54,983 nucleotides of DNA from Streptomyces sp. ISL-43 (GCF_018614195.1 NZ_JAGGOT010000014.1:1-54983), one strand, 5' to 3'. Positions 28,293 to 39,300 are shown, numbered from the stretch's first letter. Translations and numbers: made by a program. The notes: a model not told the origin generated them from the letters alone.

Positions 28293-28917
28293 CGCCGTTC
28301 CCTCGTCCACTCCCCCGCATTTGTTGTCGGCGAGTGCGGTGTCGACGCGGCACGTGGTGCGGCCGTGTCGGCGCAGTCACCCATGACGGAGCCGTCTCGA
28401 GCGTCCCCGGCTGCCGGGAATGACGCCTCGGGCGAGGAGCTGTGGTGGCCGTGGTGGCTGTGGCTGTGGTGCGGTAGGGCCTACCGAGTGATCTCGGCGT
28501 CGGTCCCCGTCGGCCAACGGCGACGTACCCTGGTCGCGCGGACCGACCGGGTGTGGCCCACTGATGCGGGAAGAAGCGTTCGGACGCGCCGGACAGCTCT
28601 GCCGTGCGGTCTTCCGAAACCAGTTTGCCAGTACTCGACACATCCCGCTCCCGCACATGAAGTGGGCCGTACGAGTGGCAGGGCCGGCGTCACCGCTGAG
28701 GGCGCCCGCAGAACTCGTGCGGCGGTTCCCTACCGGGGCGCGAAGCGGATGCCACCCGTCTGCGTTGTTCCGCGCGCCGCGGCCGCACCACTGGGTCAGG
28801 GTTGCTGTGTGAACCCAGGTGCCCGCGGACCAAGTCTCGGGCAGCCGTGCAGCGTGACCTCGTCGTCCGCCGGCATTGCGTCCGGACAGCGGGGTGCGCC
28901 TTGGCGAAGAGGCACAC
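28293..28917. other. Long divergent intergenic region
   Basis: About 625 bp between divergent genes with no convincing ORF. A GTGG/CTGTGG-rich simple stretch occurs at 28440-28480. It presumably carries promoters for both sides; no clear hexamers or operator were recognised. Confidence 0.45.
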
Positions 28918-31779
28918 ATGGCCGAGATCAGGCAGTACGAGCACTACGTGGGCGGCAACCCGGAGGCGGAACGACTCATCTTCGAGCGGCTCGCCCGTGA
29001 GCTCATGCGGGTCCAGCTCAAGTCCAAGAAGCGCAGTGGCGCAGCCGACCTCGCGCGGACGTTCCACGCCAAGGCCGTTCTCGGCGCGGAGAACGCGCGT
29101 CTGGCCTTCGTCGGCGACCTGCCCCCCGACCTGCGGACCGGCTTCGCCCAACCGGGTGCCCAGTACCCCGTCACCGTGCGGCTCTCCAATGCGAACGGCG
29201 CCCGCCAGCCCGACCACGCCCCCGATCTGCGCGGGGCGGCCTTGCGCATCGCGGCAGGAGCCGACGAAGCGCACGACCTGCTGATGACGAGCCATCCGGT
29301 CTCGCATGCGCGCAACGCGCGCGAGTTCGTCGAATTCGCGAAGGCCATGGCGGGCGCCGACTCGACACCGCGGAAGGCCCTCGCGCTGTTCGTCACGCTG
29401 CCGCTCGCGGTCGGATGGTCCACGGCCGCGCGCATGCGGCGCAACGTGCGTGCGGGTACGAGCCGCACGGTGCGCAGCCTGGCGCTGGAGACGTACTGGA
29501 GCCGCGGCGCCATCCTGTGGGGTGACGCGGGGCCGGTGCGTTATCAGCTGGGCCCCGCAGCCGACGCTCCGTCGGCCCCCGCCCCCTCCGGCACTGACCC
29601 CGATTTCCTGCAGCACGAACTCGCACAGCGGCTGAAGGAGGCAGATGTCGTCTTCGAGTTGTACGTCCAGCGCTACGTGGATGCCCGCCGGACGCCCATC
29701 GAGGACGGCGCGGCCGAGTGGAAGGAGGAGGACACGCCTCTTGTGCGGGTGGCAACGCTGACCATCCCTCGACATGACATCGGCTCGGCCGAGGCTCGAG
29801 CCGCAGCGGCACGGGTTGACGAGCTCGCCTTCAACCCGTGGAACACGACGGAGGAGTTTCGGCCCCTCGGAAACCTCAACCGTGCACGCAAGGTCGCCTA
29901 CGAAGCCAGCAGCGCCCACCGCCTGGGCCACCGGTTCGCCAACGTCGAGCCCCGACGCAACGCCGTACTGGGCGTGCCGTTGCGCGCCGCCTTCCGCGGC
30001 CTCAACCGATTCGTCCCCTGGCACCGGCTGCCCACACGCCTCGGTCTGCTGAACCTCGTGGCCTTTCGGCAGAAGCTGCGCCAGTACAACCTGGTCGACA
30101 CCGAGGTCCGCGAGGCTCCGCCCAGAACCCAGCCCGTACCCGATCCCATCGACGAGGACATGCGGCTCGCGCGGAGCTACGACGGCACGTACAACGACCT
30201 GTCCGCACCGACGATGGGCGCTGTCGGGTCCGCCTTCGGCCGGAACCTCGCACCCGTCTACCAACCGGACCTGTTCGACGTACCGAACCCGGTCACTGTC
30301 AGTCGGGAGCTGCTGCACCGCGACGTCTTCATCCCGGCACGCTCCCTCAACGTCCTGGCCGCCGCCTGGATCCAGTTCCAGGTGCACGACTGGGTCAACC
30401 ACAAGCGCTATCCCACCGGTACGAAGAGCGTCGAGGTGCCGCTCCCTCCCGGTGTCACGTGGCAGAACACGCCGGGCGGACGTCCCGAGGAGGTCATGCG
30501 CTTCGCTGAGAACGAAGGGCTGCACCCGGCCGACGGCAAGGGTCCGCCGACGCTGTTCGCCAACGCGGCGTCCCAGTGGTGGGACGGCTCCGAGATCTAC
30601 GGCGGCGACGAGAGCACCGGAAGGTCGCTGCGCGAGCCGGGTGGCGGTGCCGCGCTGCGCTTGGAGGACGACTACCTGCCGGCCGGGCCGGACGGCCTCC
30701 CGCTCACCGGGTTCGCGGAGAGCTGGTGGTACGGCCTGAGCGCCATGCAGACCCTCTTCGCCCGCGAGCACAACGCCGTGTGCGAAGCGCTGCGGCAGGA
30801 GTACCCGAGGTTGAGCGAGGACCGTGTCTACCAGACTGCGCGACTGGTCGTCTCGGCTCTCATCGCGAAGATCCACACCGTGGAGTGGACTCCCGCGATC
30901 CTCGCCACCGAAGTGATCGACATCGGTCTCAAGACCAACTGGCAGGGGCCGCCGAAGAAGTGGCTCGAACAATTGGGACTGTGGCTCTTCGAGACGCATT
31001 CACTGACCGGCATCCCCGAGACCCTGCCGGACCACCATGCCGCTCCGTACTCGCTCACCGAGGACTTCGTCACCGTCTACCGCATGCACCCGCTGCTCCC
31101 CGACGACTTCGAGATCGTGGACCACCGGCTCGGCCGGCGTCTGGACACCCTCGGCTTCAACGACGTGCAGGGCCCCGCTGCGGAGGCGCTCATCCGCAGG
31201 ACCGGTCTGGCCAATTCGCTGTACTCACTCGGCATCGCTCATCCCGGCGCGATCACCCTGCACAATTACCCCCGCGCCCTGCGGGCGTTCGAGCGGGACG
31301 GCGAGATCATCGACCTGTCCGTGGTCGACTTGGTACGCACCCGGCGCCGCGGTGTACCGCGCTACAACGACTTCCGGGCAGGTCTGCACAAGCCGCGCGT
31401 GCGGCGGTTCGAGGACGTGTCTTCCGACGCGGAGACGATCGCACGCTTGAAGGAGGTCTACCGCGATGTCGATCAGATCGACACCATGGTCGGTCTCTTC
31501 GCCGAGAACCCGCCGCAGGGCTTCGGCTTCAGCGACACCGCCTTCCGCATCTTCATCCTGATGGCGACCCGCCGCCTGCAGAGCGATCGCTTCCTCACGG
31601 TCGACTTCAGGCCCGAGGTGTACACCCCCTTGGGCATCGACTGGATCCAGCGCAATGGCATGACCAGCGTGGTGGTGCGGCACTGCCCCGAGTTGGCGGG
31701 CCTCCTGCCGCGCACGGCCAGCGCGTTCGCGCCCTGGCGCCTGGCCACGGCGAAGGAAGCCGAAGGCGGTCGCGGCTGA
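28918..31779 (+). CDS. Catalase-related / fatty acid alpha-dioxygenase-like fusion
   Basis: A 953-aa two-domain haem protein. Residues about 1-390 resemble the catalase family: distal His in RTFHAKAVLG (about 49), VRLSNANG with PDLRGAALRI, and a C-terminal NLNRARKVAYEAS that may hold the proximal Tyr. Residues about 410-950 match the alpha-dioxygenase branch of the cyclooxygenase/peroxidase superfamily: distal His in IQFQVHDWVNHK (about 490), proximal His in IAKIHTVEWT (about 652) and the catalytic-Tyr region TVYRMHPLLPD (about 720). Alpha-dioxygenases make 2-hydroperoxy fatty acids; catalase-related enzymes can convert fatty acid hydroperoxides. One polypeptide could do both steps. GAAGAGG precedes ATG 28918. 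Substrate is inferred. Confidence 0.85.
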   Translation: MAEIRQYEHYVGGNPEAERLIFERLARELMRVQLKSKKRSGAADLARTFHAKAVLGAENARLAFVGDLPPDLRTGFAQPGAQYPVTVRLSNANGARQPDHAPDLRGAALRIAAGADEAHDLLMTSHPVSHARNAREFVEFAKAMAGADSTPRKALALFVTLPLAVGWSTAARMRRNVRAGTSRTVRSLALETYWSRGAILWGDAGPVRYQLGPAADAPSAPAPSGTDPDFLQHELAQRLKEADVVFELYVQRYVDARRTPIEDGAAEWKEEDTPLVRVATLTIPRHDIGSAEARAAAARVDELAFNPWNTTEEFRPLGNLNRARKVAYEASSAHRLGHRFANVEPRRNAVLGVPLRAAFRGLNRFVPWHRLPTRLGLLNLVAFRQKLRQYNLVDTEVREAPPRTQPVPDPIDEDMRLARSYDGTYNDLSAPTMGAVGSAFGRNLAPVYQPDLFDVPNPVTVSRELLHRDVFIPARSLNVLAAAWIQFQVHDWVNHKRYPTGTKSVEVPLPPGVTWQNTPGGRPEEVMRFAENEGLHPADGKGPPTLFANAASQWWDGSEIYGGDESTGRSLREPGGGAALRLEDDYLPAGPDGLPLTGFAESWWYGLSAMQTLFAREHNAVCEALRQEYPRLSEDRVYQTARLVVSALIAKIHTVEWTPAILATEVIDIGLKTNWQGPPKKWLEQLGLWLFETHSLTGIPETLPDHHAAPYSLTEDFVTVYRMHPLLPDDFEIVDHRLGRRLDTLGFNDVQGPAAEALIRRTGLANSLYSLGIAHPGAITLHNYPRALRAFERDGEIIDLSVVDLVRTRRRGVPRYNDFRAGLHKPRVRRFEDVSSDAETIARLKEVYRDVDQIDTMVGLFAENPPQGFGFSDTAFRIFILMATRRLQSDRFLTVDFRPEVYTPLGIDWIQRNGMTSVVVRHCPELAGLLPRTASAFAPWRLATAKEAEGGRG

Positions 31780-32029
31780 GAGGACGCTCATGCGGCGGCC
31801 CGCACGGGCGGTGGGGCGGCTACGCACGTGCGCCGGGGTGGGGCGGGCGTGGCCCCTCCCCCGCCCGGCCATCCGACCGTTTCCCGTCTCGACGCGACAG
31901 CCGGCCCCCACCATGACCCCAAGCGACCCGGCAAGCAGAAACGGGCCGCCGGACAACCAACGACCCGTCACGAGACATCGAACCCAAGGCGCCGTGCGCC
32001 CCGAACGAGAAGGGGCGGGCGGGCGGCGT

Positions 32030-32236
32030 TCACTTCGTGGTGATGGGTTCGCCGTCGTGCTCGCCGCCTATGCAGGTCCACAGGCCGGTGCCGGAGTCGT
32101 ACTCCACCTTTCCAACCTTGTCAGCGATGCACTCCGGTCCGGTGACAGCCGGTGCGGCAGCCTGCGCGACGGGTACTGCGGCGCCGAGAACGGCCAGTAC
32201 GAGTGCGGCGGTGAATCCGAGAATACGTCTACGCAT
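32030..32236 (-). CDS. Small secreted two-cysteine protein
   Basis: A 68-aa protein with signal peptide (MRRRILGFTAALVLAVLGAA, cleavage near residue 27 after AQA). The 41-residue mature part has two cysteines (PECIADKVGK and LWTCIGGEHDG), probably a disulfide. AGAGGAG lies 6 bp before ATG 32236. Similar small proteins are common in streptomycetes; function unknown. Confidence 0.7.
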   Translation of the reverse strand: MRRRILGFTAALVLAVLGAAVPVAQAAAPAVTGPECIADKVGKVEYDSGTGLWTCIGGEHDGEPITTK

Positions 32237-32367
32237 GAGAGCTCCTCTGGGGACGAGCTAAACCAACACACACATCAACTTCAGCTTCGCCCTGCGCCGC
32301 GTTGATCGCACCCTGACGCGGGGGTGCTCAGGGGGCGCGTTCCGCGGACAGGCGTCAGGCTGGTGTC

Positions 32368-33759
32368 ATGGCGAACACGCCCGAGGTAGCCGTAGGGCCT
32401 CCTGATGACCTCGGCTTGCGGAAGGTCCTGATCGACGGCGACCTCGCGGGGAAGGCCCGGTCCCACGGGGAGCTCCGAAGAATCCTGGATCGTGCTGGTG
32501 TGGCACTCGGGCACCACGACATCCAATGGCTCGGCGGAGACTGCACTGTCTGGCCGGACCGGGTGGGGCGGCGACTGACAATCGGCCTCCTCATGGTCTT
32601 CGGCTTCCTCGCGACCGCATGTCCGCTCTTCCAGATCGGAATATCGGACAGCGGTGATGCCCTGACCTACGGCGGACGGATCGCAGGAGTTACCGTCCTC
32701 GTTGCGGCCGTGGTGGAACTGGCCGCCGCCGGGGCGGCGTTCGACTACTGGGGCAAGCGGCGATGGCGCAACTCGGGTGTGGCCGTTCTGGCCGGAGTGG
32801 TAATCGCCCTCCTCTGTGGAATTTCCCTCCTCCTGCTGCAGATCGGCGAGCGTTTCACCGGCTACACCGTGATCGGGATCGCCCTCTGCGTCTGGTCCTC
32901 CGCGGCGCTGGTCGGACTTGTCAAACTGCGGGCGTGGAAAGGTCTCCGCAACCCCAAGAAGATCGCGATCGGTGCCATCATCTCCACCCTTCTCGCCGGC
33001 GCCAACCTGGCATATTCACAGATCTACCTTCCCTATGTGAGAACCCCGCTGATACAGAGTGGGGCGGAGTTCAAAGAGTCGAGTATGAAAAACGGAGCGG
33101 CGCAGCTGTATGTGACGGTCCATCTGTACGTGAAGAACGCGGGCCAGGTTCCCGTCTACATCCTCGACAGCAAGTACTGGATCCATGGCGGGCCCGCGAG
33201 CAGTAGCTCCGACGTCAAGCCCGGCGCGTTCGAATTGATCTACGATGGCGCCTTCGTCACGCCGGTGGGCAGCGTGTTGAACCCAGGGGAGGAAGTCGCA
33301 CAGGACGTGGTCGTCGAGATCAAGGATCCCACTCCGCGCAAGTATGAAGCCATCAGGGCCCAGACCGAGGTGTACGTGATCAGGAAAGACCGAACGAAAA
33401 TACCCGCCGGTTACGAGCGTTCCGGGATCGGGGGCAAGGAGCTCGCAGAAGAGGCCAAGAAGGAGAAGGGATATCCTCCCGACGCAAAGTACAGGTATCG
33501 ATCCGAGATCTCGAACAGCAGTGAAATCCTGAACGTGACCCGGGGTCGGCAGCGGATAACAGTGTTCAGAGTGGTCAGTGGTGAGTGGCCGCGCGTTGTT
33601 GTGGACGTGTCGCCGCCGGGTGAACGGACAGAGTTCGATCCCGTGAATCCCTACGCGAAGGAAGAGGTCAATGACCGGTACGGTCTCTCGCCGGTGCGTG
33701 GCTCCACGGTGCAGACGCCCTATCAGGAGCTCCTGGAGAAGGCCCGCTCAAGCGGGTAA
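32368..33759 (+). CDS. Membrane protein with extracytoplasmic domain, unknown
   Basis: A 463-aa protein. An N-terminal soluble segment of about 65 residues (VLIDGDLAGKARSHGELRRI) is followed by four or five membrane helices up to about residue 222, and a C-terminal beta-rich domain with QLYVTVHLYVKNAGQVPVYI and LNPGEEVAQDVVVEIKD that resembles an immunoglobulin-like or sialidase-like module. GC at third positions is lower than in the neighbouring genes, which hints at separate origin. No partner gene is close and no family is recognised. Confidence 0.65.
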   Translation: MANTPEVAVGPPDDLGLRKVLIDGDLAGKARSHGELRRILDRAGVALGHHDIQWLGGDCTVWPDRVGRRLTIGLLMVFGFLATACPLFQIGISDSGDALTYGGRIAGVTVLVAAVVELAAAGAAFDYWGKRRWRNSGVAVLAGVVIALLCGISLLLLQIGERFTGYTVIGIALCVWSSAALVGLVKLRAWKGLRNPKKIAIGAIISTLLAGANLAYSQIYLPYVRTPLIQSGAEFKESSMKNGAAQLYVTVHLYVKNAGQVPVYILDSKYWIHGGPASSSSDVKPGAFELIYDGAFVTPVGSVLNPGEEVAQDVVVEIKDPTPRKYEAIRAQTEVYVIRKDRTKIPAGYERSGIGGKELAEEAKKEKGYPPDAKYRYRSEISNSSEILNVTRGRQRITVFRVVSGEWPRVVVDVSPPGERTEFDPVNPYAKEEVNDRYGLSPVRGSTVQTPYQELLEKARSSG

Positions 33760-33799
33760 GGGGACGAGTCCGGCCAGGCGAAGGGGCGGGCGGTCCGGG

Positions 33800-33897
33800 C
33801 GGGCGCGCAGGCCGACGCGTCGAGCAGCAGCGTCACTGTCGGCCTCAGGCGGCGTTTGTGTTTCCCCGAGTAGTACGGGGTGTCGGCGGCGATCGGG
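33800..33897 (-). pseudogene. Short IS5-type transposase remnant
   Basis: About 15 residues, IAADTPYYSGKHKRR, match the conserved block of DDE_4/IS5 transposases (pattern A-D-x-P-Y-Y-S-x-K-H-K-R). Nothing of the rest of the enzyme is intact. The surrounding 33760-34105 contains no other recognisable feature. Confidence 0.5.
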
Positions 33898-34105
33898 GCT
33901 CGCGGTTGGCGTCGGGGACGAGGACGGCGGAGCCGAGAGCCCCGAGGATTTCCTCGGGGCTCGTACTCGAGCAGGTCCTGGGCGGCGAGCGGCCACTCGA
34001 CGCCTCGCCCGTCCGCGTCCTGCGGCCACGGGGCGATCGGAAGCAGCTCGCGGAGCACACCCCCTTATACGACGGCTCCCGGGGGCGGCCGTACGGCAGT
34101 CGGTG

Positions 34106-34960
34106 TCAGATGGTGAACGGCTTCTGCTTGAGGAAGCCGTCCGCCGGGCTGCCCGTCGTGTAGAAGTTCGGGCTCTGGATGACGGGCATGCGCTTTTGGA
34201 TGTCGCGGTGGAAGGTGCGGTAGTCGCCCTGGAAGGCGCCCTTCCCCCACACCTTGAGAAGGTTCGCGGTGAACAGTCCGTTGACGTCTCCGTCGGACGC
34301 CACCTGGTTGTCCTGGCAGGCGGCGATGAGCACGACGCCGGGCGCCGGGCGACCGCCGTTGCCGTCCTTGAGTTCGCGCTGGAGGCCCTCGTAGAACGCC
34401 CGGTCCCGTGCGAAGATCTGCTGCTGCTTGAGCAACGGCATCAGCCGGGACGCCGCCTCCACCTGGCCCGGGTCACGGGTCTGGAACTGCGACTGCAGCG
34501 CCTCCGGGGTGAGCAGCCCCTGGAGGGACTCGATGGCGCTGCCGCTGTGGCAGGAGTCCAGCAGGACGAAGATCCTGACCCCCTCCTCGAACCGGCGGAA
34601 CTCCCGGTCCAGCTCGTCGTCGAGGAACTGGCGGTCGAAGAACACCAGCGTCTCGTCCAGCCGGTCGGGCTCGACGTCCGATCCGACGGTGTTGTCCATC
34701 TGGCCGCCGTGGCCCGAGTAGGTGAAGAGCAAGATGTCCCCGCTCTTGAGCCGTCCGGCCGCGTTGCGCAGCTCCGCGGTGATGTTCTCCACCGTGCCGT
34801 CGCCAGTCAGGATGACGGTGTCGTCGAACCCGCTGGCGCGGGCCGCCGCCGCCATGTCGCGGGCGTCGTTCTCGCAGGCCAGGAGCTTGCCGTCCCAGCC
34901 GTCGTAGGCGTCGGGATCGACCTTGTTCAGACCGACATGGATGGACAGGCCAGTGGGCAC
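34106..34960 (-). CDS. Orthocaspase/metacaspase-like peptidase (C14)
   Basis: A 284-aa protein that is essentially the caspase-type p20 fold plus a short tail. The catalytic His84 lies in YSGHGGQ and Cys137 in LLDSCHSGSA; strands LSIHVGLNKVDPDAY and ILLFTYSG frame the fold. The C-terminal FHRDIQKRMPVIQSPNFYTT resembles that of bacterial caspases. Prokaryotic members usually cut after Arg/Lys. GTG 34960 is chosen for the strong GAGGAG site upstream; no N-terminal adaptor domain is present. It is divergent from the nuclease gene by 178 bp, and with the NTPase and trypsins downstream likely forms a conflict or cell-death cassette. Confidence 0.85.
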   Translation of the reverse strand: MPTGLSIHVGLNKVDPDAYDGWDGKLLACENDARDMAAAARASGFDDTVILTGDGTVENITAELRNAAGRLKSGDILLFTYSGHGGQMDNTVGSDVEPDRLDETLVFFDRQFLDDELDREFRRFEEGVRIFVLLDSCHSGSAIESLQGLLTPEALQSQFQTRDPGQVEAASRLMPLLKQQQIFARDRAFYEGLQRELKDGNGGRPAPGVVLIAACQDNQVASDGDVNGLFTANLLKVWGKGAFQGDYRTFHRDIQKRMPVIQSPNFYTTGSPADGFLKQKPFTI

Positions 34961-35138
34961 GGGTACTCCTCGGGGCGTGGCGGGCAAGTGGGGTCGACAA
35001 CATGGGTTCCGCAGTGGCCGCCGCCTGAACCGGGGCGCGGGGGACGCCGCCCGATCGGGCCTGCCGAGGGGAGCCGCTGTTCGGGTGACCCGTGGCATCG
35101 GACCGTAAACGATCACTTGGGCACGGTATTGCTATTTT

Positions 35139-36029
35139 ATGAACGCAATCGACACGCCACCGGATCGGGCTGCGGGCGCCAAAGCACGGCAGGACTCTCT
35201 CGCCGATCGCACCGGCTACGAGGAGTCCTTCCTCGGTACCGTCGTCCCGCTCCCCCTGCCGGCCGCGACCGGGATCGAGACCGTGGTCCTCCCCTACACC
35301 CACTTCACCGTCGTCCTGCGCCCAGACCGCAGGCTGGCCGCCTCCACCGCCGTCTGCATCGACGGCGAGCGGATCGTGGAGGACGTACCCCGTGACGACG
35401 CCTGGGGGTTCGACCCGCGCGTACCCGAGGCCCAGCAGGCCGGCAACGACATCTACCGCGACAACTCCCTGGACCGGGGGCACCTGGTCCGCCGCCTGGA
35501 CCCGGTCTGGGGTGCCGTGTCCGAGGCCAACCGCGCGAACACGGACACCTTCCACTTCACCAACGCGGCGCCGCAGCAGGACGTCTTCAACCAGGGCAAA
35601 GAGCTGTGGCAGGGGCTGGAGAACCATCTGCTCGACCACGCGGCCCAGTTCGACCGCAAGCTGTCCGTTTTCACCGGTCCCGTCCTGCACGACTCCGACC
35701 CGCCCTACCGGGGCATCCAGGTGCCGCTGCGGTTCTGGAAGGTGGCCGCCTTCGTCCAGAACGGCCGACTGGCCTCGACCGGGTACATCCTCGACCAGAG
35801 CCCGGACCTCAGCCGGGACCGCGAGCGGGCGATGGCGAGCGCCAAGCCCGGCGATCCGCCGCCGCTCGGCCCGTACCGCACGTTCCAGGTGCCGGTCACC
35901 GACGTCGTCGAGCTCACCGGCCTCGACTTCGGGCCGCTGCCGGCCGCCGACCTCATGCCCGTCACCCGCGCACCCGCGGAGCGCTGGAAGCGTCTCGAGA
36001 GCTACGAGGACGTGGTCCTGGGCAGCTGA
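35139..36029 (+). CDS. DNA/RNA non-specific endonuclease (DRGH, beta-beta-alpha metal)
   Basis: A 296-aa protein. The DRGHLVRRLDP motif (His115 as general base) and the metal-binding Asn region NTDTFHFTNAAPQQDVFNQG, with LWQGLENHLLD following, are diagnostic of the NucA/EndoG-like family that degrades DNA and RNA without sequence preference. Residues up to about 60 precede the nuclease core and lack a signal peptide, so the enzyme acts in the cytoplasm, consistent with a suicide effector. The start has no clear ribosome binding site but an AT-rich TATTTT just upstream. It is divergent from the caspase gene and precedes the NTPase gene. Control by proteolysis is possible but inferred. Confidence 0.88.
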   Translation: MNAIDTPPDRAAGAKARQDSLADRTGYEESFLGTVVPLPLPAATGIETVVLPYTHFTVVLRPDRRLAASTAVCIDGERIVEDVPRDDAWGFDPRVPEAQQAGNDIYRDNSLDRGHLVRRLDPVWGAVSEANRANTDTFHFTNAAPQQDVFNQGKELWQGLENHLLDHAAQFDRKLSVFTGPVLHDSDPPYRGIQVPLRFWKVAAFVQNGRLASTGYILDQSPDLSRDRERAMASAKPGDPPPLGPYRTFQVPVTDVVELTGLDFGPLPAADLMPVTRAPAERWKRLESYEDVVLGS

Positions 36030-36046
36030 CGGACGACGCCACCGTC

Positions 36047-36300
<254 letters not shown>

Positions 36301-36349
36301 TCAGGCAGTCCGTCTTCCACGCCGCTACGGCGGCCTGTGCAGGTGCGGT

Positions 36350-39300
36350 ATGTCTCCCAAGGACACCGAATGGGGACTCGTCACCGAAATGGTGCGGGAC
36401 CACTTCTTCATTTCCGGCGAACCCCGACCCAAGCTGGTCCAGTTCGGATTCTCACCCGAGTTCGTGAGCAGAATCCCACTGAGTTATGTGAGCAGCGACA
36501 ATTCGGTCGCCCTGGTCGAGGCAGTGCGGAACAGTGGCATCGAAACCCAACTCCAGCTGCTCAGTACGCTCGTGCGGATCGACTCGCTGATCTCCCTCCC
36601 GGCCGGAAAGGAGGCCGAGCGCCTCAAGTGCGAGCTGGAGGAGGCCGTGCGGCTGCACATTTCACCCCAGGACTTCTTCCTCAGCAGGGTGCTCAGCAAC
36701 GGCGCCGAGGTGTTCATCGACCGGGTGGACTTCAGGAAGCGGCTCCGCCAATTCTTCGAGAATCCCGACAAGACGGTTCTGGTAGTGGACGGAGAGCCGG
36801 ACAGTGGGCGCTCCTACAGTTACAAGCTGATCCGGCACATAGGCGAGCACTGCAATTTCCGGCCGGTGCGGGTGACGCTGAACCGGACCTCGACCGCCGA
36901 GCAGGTGGTCCAGCGGCTCACCGAGTCCGTCGCGGACCCGAACGCAACCCTCTCGCCGTTGAATCCGACACAATTGAACGATCCACTACCTGAGATCGAT
37001 GCAGCGCTGCACCGCGTCGTCAGGCAGGCCACGACCGCGCGCGGGCAGTACTGGCTGGTGCTGGACGACTGCGACAAGCTCGACGTCAATTCCGATGTCT
37101 GGGACTGCATCGGAAAGCTGGCCCTGACCATCTACAACCAGAGGCCGGCGCCGCCGGACGTACCGCCCCGGCTGGTACTGCTCGGGTACTCACCGACGAT
37201 GCGCCAGCTCCCGTACGAGATACGCAAGAACGAGGTCAGGGACACCGCCCGGATGTTCGGCCCGGACGATCTGCAGGAGTTCTTCCGGCAGTTCTTCACG
37301 GAGGCCTCGACGCCCCCGGACACGAAGCGAATCGCCAGCCTCGTGGAGACGACCGTCCCCGCCGTCCTCCACGCGGGAGAGGCCTCCGGGCCGGACAGCT
37401 ACATGCGCAAGGTCTGCACGGCGGCAGCGGAGTCGGTCCGCCTCTACGGCGCGCTCGTACCCGGTGAGGACTTCGGCACGCGCCTGAGCGAGCGGCTGCA
37501 CGCCGCGGCGGCCGCCCCCGGTCCCGCAGACGTGTCGGACCCGCGCAAGGCCTACCGGGAAGCGGCGTCCCTGCTGGGCCGGTTCGACCCGGCCCGGCTG
37601 AAGCTGCCCGGCGAGGAGGAGCCCTCCGGGGCGGCCGGCCTGGAGCTGCTGCGCGACTGCCGGGCCGTCGGCGCGCGCAACACTTTCAGCTGGGTACTCA
37701 AGCCGGAGGCTCGTGACACGGCGCTGCGCGGCTTCGCCGATCCGGAAGCGGCCCACCTCGCCCTGCTGGCCAACCTCGAGCAGATCCCGCCCGGCTCGGG
37801 CCCGGAAAGCACCGCGTTGGCCTACCTCGACGGCACCCCCCCGGACCTCGCCCACCAGAAGCTGGACGAGCTGCCGCACACGCTGCAGGCGGTGTTGTGG
37901 CTCGCGCAGATCCCGGGCATCACCGGCATCCCGCAGAGCGGGGAGGTCCAGCAGCTACTGGACCGGGCGCGGCTGATGCAGCCCCTCGAACGCCTCGCAC
38001 GCAGCTCCTTCCAGGGGCGCGTCGAGGAACTCGCCCGGTTGCGCGCCTACATCGGACTGCCCACGCCGTTCCAGGACGAGTTCACCCGGGCGCTCGGCAG
38101 CGGCACGAAGCGGCCAGTGCTGATCCACGGGCTGAGCGGCGTCGGCAAGAGCGCTCTGCTCACTACGTTCCTCCGGGACAGCCTGCGCGACTTCCCGACC
38201 CCGTTCCCCTTCGCGTACGTCGACTTCGCACGGCCCACCCTCTCGGTCCACGAACCAGCCACCCTGATCGCGGAGATGGCTCGCCAGCTCCGCGTCCAGT
38301 TCCCGGAGCATCACGCCGATTTCGACGCCCTGGCGCATGCGTGCGAGGAGACCGTAGGCCTCCACCGGGCCGAAGAGGACACGGTCGACGAGCTCTACGA
38401 GCTCGCCACCACCCGGGCGACGATGGCGCGGCTCTCCCAGTCGGGCGTGCACGCCCTGTCCGCCGCGCGCGAGGGCATGCTGGCGGCCCAGCTCGCGACG
38501 CTCGTCGTCCAGGCGGTGGGGGTGCCCGCGGCGCAGCAGCCGCCCCTGGTACTCGTGATCGACTCCTTCGAGGAGGCCCAGTACCGCGGTTCCCCGGAGC
38601 TCGGCCGCATGTGGGGTATCTGGTCGGCACTCCAGAAGGTGCACCCGAGGCTGCGGACCGTCGTCGCCGGGCGGCTGCTCAAGGAGCATCCGGCCCGGTT
38701 GGTGGAGCCCCTGACCATCGAGTTGAACGAACTTGGCCCGGAGGCCTCGGCGGCCCTCCTGACCTGCTGCGGGGTGACCGACGAACGACTCGCCGAGAAG
38801 CTCGCCGACCGCGTGGGCGGGAATCCCCTGAGCCTGAAGCTGGCGGCGCGGGCAGCCGAGCAGGAGGGCGACCCGGCCGAGTCGCTGAACGAACTGATCG
38901 AGAGCCTGCCCCGGCGGCGCCGGCACTTCTTCCGCAAGGTCGACCAGATGCTCATCCAGGGGATCCTGTACGAGCGGATCCTGAGGCGCATCGGGGAGGA
39001 GGACGTCCGTGCCCTGGCCCAGGCCGGAATGGCGCTGCGGACCATCACCCCCGGACTGATCCGGGAAGTCCTCGCCGAGCCGTGCGGACTGACGGTGGAC
39101 TCCGACCTGGAGGCGGAGCGTCTCTTCGGGCTGTTCTCCCGGCTCGACCTGGTGGAATCCGCCGCTCCGGGGAGCGTGCGCCACCGGACCGATCTGCGGG
39201 CCATCATGCTGCGGCTGGCCGACCGCGCCCGTCCGGACCTGATGCGGGCGGTCGGGCAGCGGGCCGTCGCGTACTACGCGGCATGCGAGGGTTTGGAGCC

